A stretch of 64,000 bases of DNA from Cyprinodon diabolis (taxonomy: Eukaryota; Chordata; Actinopteri; Cyprinodontiformes; Cyprinodontidae): positions 26,962,109 through 27,026,108 of the forward strand of contig CM060072.1 of NCBI GenBank assembly GCA_030533445.1. Reading direction: 5' to 3'. Every line of letters begins with the position of its first letter. Position 1 is the stretch's first letter. Position numbers and translations under genes: made by a program. The notes under the pieces are model-generated. The model did not search any database and was not told the DNA's origin. It saw only the letters and a program-made list of their open reading frames with translations. Shown here piece by piece: positions 24,101-33,191 of this stretch.

Positions 24101-27100
24101 ACATGCATACTTTTTTTGGTAGAAGATTTAGTTTTACCTCATGATATAAAAGATAGCTTTTGGTGAGGGGATGATGTTGAAAGGCACAGGCATGGTGAGG
24201 CCCTCTCTGAAGTAGCTCAGGTACAGCTTAGAACGAGCGAATTTCCACTCTACGTCTGCATCATCCTGAAAGACAGAACAGATGTCAGGCTGCATCGCTA
24301 AGCTCTATCTTCTACAAAACAGGAACACAGAAGACCTCTGACTCTTTACCTCAATCTTCTGGAAGGAATTAGTAATCATGGCAATGAGCATGTTGAGGAG
24401 GACAATAACGATGACGAGGGTAAAGATGCCGTACAGGATCCTTCCTACAAACTCTGCTAAAACAAACTGGGGCATGTCCACATAGTCCTGGTTGGCCACA
24501 CCAAACATGGTCCAAAATAAGAAGTTAAATGTCTCATTAAACCTGCAGAAGAGTCATAAAGCAGGGTTGATATCGTAACAGTCTTTTAAGAGAAAACTAC
24601 AGCAGACACAATGCATTCATCTCAGTAGAACTACAGAACGTAGGTAACTGAAAAGCCTTCGTTCTCACCTGCCAAGATGTGGAGAAATGACATAAGGAAC
24701 ATAGACATTGTTTATGCCACAGAGGAAGGCGGTTCCGATGATCATCAGTATAAACATGAATCTGCAAAAGGAAAAAAAAAGGTTATTTTTACCTCCTTTG
24801 CTGTGTTCTCTTAGCGTAGTAAACTAGCCTCACCCGCCAGCGGCCAAAATCATTTTTGCCTGCGAGTTTGGTCTAGCCTCGATCAATGCCCCAGGCCCTA
24901 AAACTGGAGGGCCAATCACAACGCAGAGATGTGTTTTGAATTTTTGGATACAAAGTGGGTGAGGTTTTGAGGGCATGACGACAAAGCTGTGCAACGCTGG
25001 AGAAACCACAACAAGGAAGATGGCAACACTTATTGAACAGTTCTTGTTTGACTCAGCTTTGGAATCAGTTTTGGAAGGATTAGACTTGGGGTTTTTGTTG
25101 AAACGTGAGCAGGCAGAGGCTCTACGCACATTAATTTTTAAGAAGGACATATTCACCATTTACGTCACAGTCAGTGGCGCTCAGTCGTCAGAGTGTTCGC
25201 CAATAGGCACAGACATGGTTTGAAAAACAATGGGTTGTTCTCATCAACAATCTTCCAATGTCTCATTCATCGGGGCCAGACTAAATTACACGTTTAATCT
25301 CACATTTAACCTGGTTTATCAGGCTAGTGTTCTCTGACTTTCTCTCTAAGAAAGGTGAATATGCAGATGCAGTAATGCTGTTACCTCATCATGTCATCAA
25401 TCATCTTCCCTATGGAGATCTGCAGCGTTCCCAGGGACTCGTGGGCTGGCAGGATGTAGGCCAGCCGGGTGAAGCTGAACATGCTGGTTACTGCAAACAG
25501 CACCTCAGAGATGAGCTGTGGGTCCTCCTGGTGCCAGTTGTCACGGACTTCAGCAGAAAAAGAAAATATTTTAAATGCTTCTCATTAAAGGCTCAAAGTT
25601 AGGTTTTTTTTTTTACACCATTTTATTTTCTAAATTTGTTAGCAAATAAAGCCTTGTGTGTGTTTTACAACAACAAAGGAGGTAAGATCATGTGCATGGG
25701 AGGGGAGTGGTGGCCTAGTGGTTAGGGCATAGAGCTTGCAATCCTGAAGTTGTGAGTTCCAGCCCCACTCCCACAGACTGCCACTCTAGGACACTGAGCA
25801 AAGACCCACTGCTCCCCAAGGGGATGGGTTAAATGCAGAGGTAAGTTTCCTGAATGTGAGATCAATAAAGTTAAATTATTATTATGTATGCAGGGGGTAA
25901 AGATGAGAAAACGTTCCCAGTGAAAATTATAAAGGAAATTCGAAGAACAGTGTGAAAATAAGACCTCAATGGCGCTCGGAATACAGTAAAAATGTTGATT
26001 TTCACCCAAGCGGGAGCTAAAGCTGCCGAAGTGCCCAGATGTGGCTGCAAAGTTGATAGACACCCGAGTAAACGGCCTTTTAATGCAGATACTCGTGATA
26101 GCAATGTGATTGTTAACCTCCATAGTCTAGGTATAAACAACATTAGAAGTAGACTGATTGATTGGTGGGATGCACGGTGCTGCAGTGGGTAGCACTCTTG
26201 TCTAGCAGCAAGATGGTTCTAGGTTCGATTTCTGGCCCGGGGTCCTTCTGCATGGAGTGTGCAGAAACTGCCAGAGATAGACACCAGCCCCACCGCGACC
26301 CTAACAAGACTAAGCCGGAAAAGATGGATGGAGGGATAATTAATTGCTTCTTACCTTAACCCTGTTTCCCTATTTGTGTTTTTTAGGAACAGGAATTTTC
26401 TTTTTCCTTGATGTTCTGATAGGAGGCTCTGAGGAGGATTAACTAGAACTTAAAGATACAATAGATCGGTTTATACAATTATTGTTTTGTGTTGGTCTTC
26501 GATCCCACCAAGCTGCAGCTTCACCGTAACGCATAGTAGGATGGCCGGGCTCTATTAAGTACCTGCTTTAATGGTGGCTGCCTGGCTTTCTAAATGTTCC
26601 ACGGTACTGCCAACAGATGGCACCATGTCTGTTAATGTTTGCTCATCGCACCTGGCTCTGGAATTCTGTTTAGGCTCAAAAAGAAATATCTGAACATTAT
26701 CGGGTTGGATGCTTGAAGAATATAATCTTATTATTTTAAGATCAAATGCCCTTGTTGTCCCTTTAGGATTTTATGTGATCCATTAACATTCCTGATTATG
26801 AAAGGGAAATAAGCCAGTTTTAAATAGTTTTTTATAGAAAATTGAAAATAATTACTTTTCTTTGTATTCAGTTCCCATCAAATTAAATCCCCTAATTAAA
26901 ATCTAGTGCATGCAATTCCCTTAAGAAGTAGCAGGGAATTAATTCACTTATGCAAAATTTGATCAAAGATAAATAAGTTTTATGAAAGCTTGTTGTCATC
27001 CTTTTTTGAGGACATCCAACAGTTATTTGTACAAATCACCCTTGTAACATTATACAGGCAGCAGCATTTTACTGGGGGAAAACGGTCATTCTGAAGTGAT

Positions 27101-30100
27101 GGAAGCTTTTTTTTTTAAGTTTGACATGAGCCATATGGCCAAAGCTATAAGGCAGACATGTAGAGAAAGAACCTTTAGTCAGATTGGACCAAAGGGGAAC
27201 ATTTTACACTGTTCTGCTTTTTTACACACAAAAAGCAGAACAGTTCCCTAAAAATATACCCCATAGTAAAACATGGTAGTGGCAGTGTCATGCTGTGGGG
27301 ATGTTTTTATTCTTACAATCATAGACAGTAAATCTGATTATTCTGATTCTAGAAGAAAACCTGCTGAGGTGAAAGTTGGCTCTGTGTAGATTTACCTTCT
27401 AGAAGGACAGCAGCTCTAACAATAAACCCGAGAAGCAATGAGTGCATAAGTCCACAGGGCATGGTAGAAAACTCAGAATAAAATATAACTAAGGTTCATA
27501 AAGACATAAAAATCTATGTTAGATCTACATAAAATATTTCTCCCAAAAGAATGAGCAAAAATATCACCCTTTACATCTGCATAGCAGTTAGAAATCCAAA
27601 ATACATGCAGGTTTAATTGCAGCCAAAGAATGTTCTACATGGTAATTAGATTTCAATTAATTAATGTCAATTATTATTGTAGCATTTTGTTCCTTATACT
27701 GTTTAATTTCTATATGAATGACCTCTCTAAGCAGCTAAACTTGTGTAGAACTGGCTGAACTTGTGTAGAACAAGTTCAGCATATGATGAGCTTTATGACG
27801 TCAAATTCAATCCTTCAAAAAGTATAATTTTGATCTGTCGCACTAAAGAGGACAAAAACATAATATTTCCAAATTTTAAACTATCTGGTATTTTATTGAT
27901 TGTCTCAAATTTAGTCAAATATATTGGTCATGTGCTGACAGACCGTCTGTTTGATGATGAGGACATTTACCGTCACGTCCGAATGATATATGCTCAGGCA
28001 AATATCCTTGTCCGGAAGTTTGTATTCTGTTCTGACAAAGTGAAACTAAACTTGTTCAGATCACATTGCACATCACTGTATACGGCACATTTGTGGTGCA
28101 ACTTTAAAAAAGCCAGTCTTCATAAGTTGAAGGTGGCTTATAATGATGCACTAAGACTTTTGTTAAATAAGCCCAGATGGACCAGTGCCAGTGCATTTTT
28201 TGTATCTGTTAGTGTCAGGACTTTTATGGCTGTTTTGAGAAAGATTATGTATAAATTTATTTGTCGTCTAAATGAGTCTAATAATAGAATTATTTTACTG
28301 ATGACCAATGTCAAATATAGTGCAGTTAAAGCTGCAGTCTGTTACATTGAGAAGAGAGCAGACTTCGACTGAAAATTTGAAGAAAAACAGGTGTCACGCC
28401 ACTCCCCCACCCTCTCTGCTTCACTCATGCCCCACCTCCAAGCTCCACCCCTCTCACAGCATCTGCGCGGCTACCGCATGCGACCAGAAGCGTCCAAGCA
28501 GCTCTTCCATTGACATCTTCTTTTTTGAAGTCTTTGCCGTGTAAGCAGTTGTCGGCAGGGGCAGTAAGGGCAGTTTCTCTTTCGCTGGTGGCTGTCGCTC
28601 CGCCATGACTTCCACGCGCGTCCTCCTGACTGCAGCAGTCGGGCGGCAGCGGCAGGTTCAGCGGTGAGAGGGAGGGGGCGGGATTCAGCGTGTGTGAGCT
28701 GTGATTGACACTCCATCAGACGCTCCTCTGGCTGTGATTGGTTGTTTTGCCTCGTCCCGAAATATTCTTTCCAGATTGCAATACAGGCAGTAGGCGGGAC
28801 CAATTGAAGCAGTTTTTTTCACAGGTTACATATCACATGTACTGCTGTCTGGGCATAGGGACAGTTTTAGCCAATATGACAAAAAAGTGATTTTTTAAAA
28901 CTTACAGACTTAAGCTTTAAATACTCATCTGTGCTTTGGAGACATTGGTATAATTGCCTCCTAAAGGGTTAGGCACCTTCTCTGTTGTACTCTTATTCTT
29001 TTTTTACTTAGTGTATCTGTTTTAATGTATATTGGACCTTGAGTCTGTAATAATAAAATCAATTAGAATTCATTACAAGAAATGATATATGATTTTTGTT
29101 GCTTAACTTTACAATGATGTTAACTTTTGTTGGTGTATCACTTACAACTTCAATGAAATACATGAAGGTCTGTTGCAACATGTTGAAATGTAAAAAACAT
29201 CTTCAGGTATGCAGGTGAAGATTCTCATTCCAGGTCATAGTCATGCCAAAAAAGTAAAAAAAAAACAATCCACTGGTCTCTGTTTTAAAGATTGAAGACA
29301 TTTCGCTTCCAATCCAAGAGCTTTTTCAATTAAAAATGTCAGAAATAGCGTTGAGTTTGAGGGTTTATGGAGTGGACCAAAAACAAAGCCTTGTTTTGGC
29401 TTAGAAAACATGCAAACTGAACCTGACGAACGGCTCCACCCCTTAGGAATGGGTAGTCTTTTGAGTTCTTTATTATACTGTTATACTCGATACCTGTCTA
29501 TGTCTCTGAAAAGGGGGGGTCGTTAGGGGGAATTGTTTAGCCAGAACAACAATTCCCTCTAATGACTTCCTGGATGGGAGGTGAAACATCTTCAATCTTG
29601 GAAACAAAGTCCAGTAGATTGTTTTTTACCTTTTTTAGGAATCTGTAGGGATGAATATCTACAGAAACACTGTAGCTAAATATATCAATGCCATTTTCTC
29701 ACCAGTCTGAGTGAAGTAGATGCATTCGTCGCTGTTGCTCTGATCATGGCAGAGGAAGTGACCTTTGAGCATGATGAGCACTCGCAGTGCGAAGGATGCC
29801 AAATACATGCTCAGCACCATCACGTCCAAGCAGTTCCACCAGTCCAGGAAGTAGCTCCGCAAGCCCTCAATCCAGACTTCCTTACACTCATACCAGAAGA
29901 ATCCTACATGAAAGACATCAAGCCCCCTTTAAATGTCGGTCATGCCAGAGTTGCTCATAAAAGTTGAACCCGAGTGGCCCGACTCACCAACCACCCACAC
30001 CATGTGGAATGAGCTGTGCAGGATGTTCTGCTGACGGGATGCAAATTTGTCTCGATACACCTCCATAGTTATGGATTCTCCAAGTAATGTGATGAGAAAC

Positions 30101-33100
30101 CACAGGTAGGATGCAGAATGAAGGAGAAACTTGATCACTGGGATTTTAAGAATTTTTCCTGCCTGGAGAAAAACAAGAAGACTGTCAAGCTTGTCCCTTG
30201 GTAAGATTGGTTATTTCTAGACTTGACATTCAGCAGCAATTTCCATCCAACCTTTGACTTTGGGGCAACCCAATAGACGAGGCAAAGGAAGGGCATAGTA
30301 AAAAAGATCCCGACAGAGACCAAGAGCTTCCAGATGGTCCTGCTGCCTCTCCACCCTGCCAGGTTTCCACACCAGATGGAGGAAAGGACCTGCTGACAGA
30401 TCGGATGGGCAACAAACTAACAAACACAGAGAGAGGACAAGGTTATCCAGGCAGTTAAGGGTTTTTCCATACATACCAAATTGAACATGCCTCAGTTCGC
30501 CCACCTGCTTCTGGTTGTAGTTGACAGCGAGCCTCAGACGTGACAGGTTGGGTATTCCCTCCTCGAAGGCCTGCTCATCCAAAGCGTCCTGGCTCTCATC
30601 TCCGCAGCTGTTCAGGATTGTGGTGACCTCGCTCTGGTTGCGGCACATTCCCAACAACTCCACTGCAAACTCCTGACAGAGCTGCTCAAGGCTCAGGTAC
30701 TGAGGCTGCAGGAGAATCACACATTGGTCATAGTAAGGCTTTGAGACTCTAACAAACCACAGTTGAGGCCATGTTCTACAATTGGAAAAAAATGGTAAAA
30801 TTCCCAAGAATTGTCAGTGTACTGAAATTATTGTAAGAGCTGACCAATAACCAAATCAACAACCCAAGAGTTTGCAAAACAACTCAGATAATGAAAAACA
30901 CTGCAGACATCACTTGCTTCCATTTATGCCATAGGTCAGGATTTTAATGGCTTATATCCTTTAAAATAATTTTTTTTGTTATTTTGAAATATTTCATAAG
31001 GATATTCCTTTATTAAAATGTTGCACAATGATGGAATGTGAGGCAAAGTAATGACTTTGAGAAGACCAAATGGCTCTTTAAGCAGCTAATCTCCTCAGGG
31101 CAGCAAACTCTCTTATTTTAAAACAATACCGTATATAAAGTTGTTAAATCGGTTCAATTGAACGCGGTCTTTGACTTTGTTGAGCTTTGAGAAATTTTGT
31201 AATGCTGCAACACCATGAAATGGGATGCACCCCGACAGGAAGAGGTGGCTTTGCTTTCATAGCAAGTGTTTTTCTTCAGGGTTGGAAAAAAAACAACTAG
31301 ACTTAACAAGTTAATACAGCGGTGTCAAACTGGTTCCAGAAAGGCCCGTGTGGCTGCAGGTTCTCTTTCCAACCAAGCAATAGCACGCCAGACTCCATTC
31401 ATCTCATCAAGTGAGTCCAGTCTTAACCTGATGACTTGATGAGATGAAAGGAGGCTAGTGAGCTATTGTTCGGTTGGAAAGAAAACCTGCAGCTGCACGG
31501 CCCTTTCTGGAACCAGTTTGACATCTCTGACTTAATACCTGAATAGTTCTAAAAACATTATTTCATAATATATTTGCCTATAATGGAATTTGAAAAGCTC
31601 AAGAAATCAGCCTTTCTACTGGAGAGATTCAAAGCAAAAACAAAAAGAAAACACAAGATCATTTCATATTTGACCAAAAGATGCCTGAAACAATGTGTGT
31701 ACTGAAGAGACCGAAGTAGCAGCATTTTAATAAAACAAAATCTTGCTGACAATGACATATGGAAGAGTGGTTGTCTGGGATGTTTTGCTGCTACACACAT
31801 ACAAACTGTGGTAATTGATCAATTGAATCCTGATCTCAAACATAAAATCCTGATAGAGAAGCCCAACCATGAGATGACAACATCAATCCTATTTGGGCCA
31901 TAGATTAATCAAAAGCACACTCAAAGGTTCACCTTTTAATGGCTCCAAACAGCAAGAATGGAGGTGGCATATCTAAAATCCAGACTCAGAAAATAATGTG
32001 GGTTGACCTTTAACATCCCAGAACCAGGCTTAGCTAAATTTTTTATAGCAATCTCAAAGACGGCAAACATTGCCATAATTAACAACATCTAGATGAATTT
32101 ACTTTTTCCCCTTAAATAAACCAAACACCGCAAAAGAGTTTTTCTACTTTCTTTTGTTCTTTTTATCTGATCTGACGTAAAGAAATTAGAATACATTTGT
32201 GAAAGGATACCTTAAATTCGGGCTCTTTTTGGGACAGCTTACGGAGCTCTCTGCTGAGACTGAAGGCGCTGAGCATGGCATCACTGGAGGTGACGGACAG
32301 GTAGGCACGGCTGGCGATCCCACGGTAGGTGTTGATGCGAGACAAGGAGAACTTCAACAGGTCGTATTGTCGGCCGTTGCGACACTCCAGACAGGCGCAG
32401 GAGATCTTATGGGGCCATGGGATGACGTGGCCTTTCTGAGTGAGCATAGTGACTATCTCGTAGAGATCTTTCTGGCAAGCAAGTGTCAGAGGAGTCACAC
32501 CAGGTGCAAACTGTGAGTCGTCAATGGACCGGTCGAAGATGGCTTGAGAGAAGGATCGTACGTCCATCTTGTTGCCTTTCTCCTGGTCCAGGCGATCCAA
32601 CAGGCGTTTCACCACCTTGGGCTGATTTGTGTCCACAGCCACCAGCAGAGCCTCATGAATCTGCCGGAAGTCAAACTTGACCCCCTGCAGGAGGGCATCC
32701 ATGGCATCTTCATTGCCCAGGCGGATGGAGAGGTTGAGAGCTTCCCTCCATTGGCGGTCCTCTGATTCATCCAACTGGCGAATTATGCCGTCCCCAGTCC
32801 TCAGGAGCCCACATAGAAGCTCTATCCTCCCCTCCTGAATGGCGTTGAGGAGCTCCGGAGGGAAGCGCATCTTTTTGTTCATAATCTCGCGCCATTGCTC
32901 CGGCTGTGGCAGGAAAGTTACAAATCAGACCAATGTAAAAAGGTCAAGATATGATGCAAGTGAAACTAAATATCCTTTGTTCTAATGAAGGTACATTGAA
33001 CTGGTATTGCTTCTTAAAAGTAAAAAAAGGACAGAACTGGAAACAGTTTTAAGCATGTTTATAGCACAAACAAATCAAAGTCTACTCTTTATGTCGATGT

Positions 33101-33151
33101 TCACACTATGAAGCACATCAAAAGAAGAGAACTTACTGTGAGGTTATCCAT
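18144..33151 (-). CDS. trpc2: TRPC2-type transient receptor potential cation channel, 13 coding exons
   Basis: Plasma-membrane non-selective Ca2+-permeable channel; in vertebrates TRPC2 is known from vomeronasal/pheromone-sensing neurons. Coding exons (minus): 33151-33137, 32903-32211, 30705-30505, 30416-30252, 30162-29988, 29903-29703, 25547-25385, 24761-24669, 24542-24350, 24265-24138, 24065-23993, 23907-23793, 19012-18144; 1027 codons plus stop, phases consistent. Ankyrin-type repeats about residues 12-180 (LTLACQKDLYEIVTML), TRP_2 region, six TM segments about 335-630, pore FNETFNFLFWTMFG, S6 LLNMLIAMITNSF, TRP box EWKFAR about 640, then KALVQRYIE-like RALVQRYIESARREFEETKR. The start chosen is ATG 33151-33149 (context GGAATGG). 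Exon 33137-33191 is open upstream of this ATG, so a longer N-terminus remains possible. The acceptor at 23908 has a poor pyrimidine tract. The last exon encodes about 288 residues, very rich in Glu/Lys/Ser. Confidence 0.95.
19618..20824. mobile_element. Second member of the GGAGCTAAATT MITE family, interrupted
   Basis: Left end GGAGCTAAATTAAGACC and right end GGCTGCATTTCAGCTCC are inverted relatives of the ends of the 11850-13235 element. A further left-end-like piece is at about 19300-19480. A separate dispersed repeat (20041-20400) sits inside it. Confidence 0.55.
20041..20400 (+). repeat. Dispersed teleost repeat (TTTCTATAGCGCC family)
   Basis: Words TTTATTTCTATAGCGCCGAT, CATCTCAAGGCATTTTACA, CAGTGGAGAGGAAAAACTC, AAACCTCCTGCAGGACTA and CAGCCATCTGCTGAGGCCGA follow the order I know from a very common fish interspersed repeat. 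It is not a gene despite a 131-codon minus-strand ORF across it. Confidence 0.65.
22334..22556 (+). repeat. tRNA-derived SINE, family A
   Basis: A-box region GTGGCGGCCTAGTGGTTTGG, B-box region GTTGTGAGTTTGAGCCCC, body CACTGCTCCCTGGGTGCC, tail GAGACCAATAAAGTTTAAT. In trpc2's last intron, antisense to trpc2. Confidence 0.8.
23078..23365. repeat. GC-richer hAT-like nonautonomous fragment
   Basis: CCCCATTTACACTACCCTC at the left and repeated CGGTTCGGTT / GGTCCGGTTCAG words at the right recall the termini of hAT-type fish elements (compare 63692-64000). The borders are uncertain. Confidence 0.35.
24823..25328 (+). mobile_element. MITE carrying a helicase-like ORF remnant, in a trpc2 intron
   Basis: Ends ACTAGCCT (24823-24830) and AGGCTAGT (25321-25328) are inverted. 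Subterminal TTTGGTCTAGCCTCGAT and its right-hand complement also pair. The interior encodes FDSALESVLEGLDLGFLLKR then EQAEALRTLIFKKDIFTIY, which resembles the motif preceding the Walker A of RecQ-like helicases. The reading loses the helicase pattern where GxGKS would be expected. Possibly derived from an element of the ISL2EU/Harbinger type; this is inference. Confidence 0.55.
25703..25886 (+). repeat. tRNA-derived SINE, family A
   Basis: GAGTGGTGGCCTAGTGGTTA (A box), GTTGTGAGTTCCAGCCCC (B box), tail GAGATCAATAAAGTTAAATT followed by ATT repeats. In trpc2 intron between the exons at 25385-25547 and 29703-29903. Confidence 0.85.
26166..26338 (+). repeat. tRNA-derived SINE, family B, internally deleted
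   Basis: Head GGTGCTGCAGTGGGTAGCAC (A box) and GGTTCTAGGTTCGATTTC (B box), then GGCCCGGGGTCCTTCTGCAT. It jumps directly to the 3' part CACCAGCCCCACCGCGACCC and ends GAAAAGATGGATGGAGGG. The full-body counterpart is at 41744. Confidence 0.8.
27070..27440 (+). mobile_element. Degraded Tc1/mariner transposase fragment
   Basis: GTAAAACATGGTAGTGGCAG followed by TGTCATGCTGTGGGGATG is the conserved core of Tc1-like transposase genes (VKHGSGSVMLWG-type), followed by a diverged AGAAGAAAACCTGCTGA region. No open frame. Confidence 0.65.
27675..28325 (+). pseudogene. Non-LTR retrotransposon reverse transcriptase remnant
   Basis: An open frame 27761-28372 encodes LINE RT C-terminal features: FNPSKSIILICRTKED, VKYIGHVLTD, YAQANILVRKFVFCSDKVK, RSHCTSLYTAHLWCNFKK and AYNDALRLLLNKPRW. 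This is the thumb region of a LINE RT found widely in fish (I/Nimb-like by eye). The active-site part is absent and the frame is cut by a TTAA element at 28326. The LINE 3' end resumes at 28921-29055 (TATTGGACCTTGAGTCTGTA). Confidence 0.75.
28326..28920. mobile_element. TTAA-flanked MITE inserted into the LINE
   Basis: Left TTAAAGCTGCAGTCTGTTA and right (complement) TTAAAGCTTAAGTCTGTAA are inverted termini beginning with TTAA. The 595-bp insert interrupts an otherwise continuous LINE sequence. The TTAA boundary is the usual target of piggyBac-type elements. No transposase. The GC-rich middle (28390-28800) has no supportable gene. Confidence 0.7.
29205..29640. repeat. Penelope-like 3'-region repeat in head-to-head arrangement
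   Basis: Minus-strand reading of 29215-29520 and plus-strand reading of 29530-29640 share the words GATGGGAGGTGAAACATCTT / GGAAGCGAAATGTCTTCAA, AACAAAG.CCAG.AGATTG and CAATTCCCTCTAATGACT. The block 52965-53345 has the same words in plus orientation. I associate them with the flank of fish Penelope-like elements; no RT or endonuclease ORF is present. Confidence 0.5.
31317..31529. mobile_element. Palindromic hAT-type MITE with 8-bp TSD
   Basis: The two arms are near-perfect complements (CAGCGGTGTCAAACTGGTTC at the left; CAGAGATGTCAAACTGGTTC read from the right), meeting in the middle at ATGAGATGAA-type sequence. Flanks are AGTTAATA (31309-31316) and ACTTAATA (31530-31537), an 8-bp duplication with one change. 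In a trpc2 intron. Confidence 0.85.
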
Positions 33152-33191
33152 TCCCGGAGACAGACCAATATGTGCTTTATCGATGTGAATC

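Noticed and set aside
28471..28803. GC-rich 110-codon ORF suggesting a gene or CpG island
   Set aside because: Lies wholly inside a TTAA-flanked MITE inserted in a LINE.
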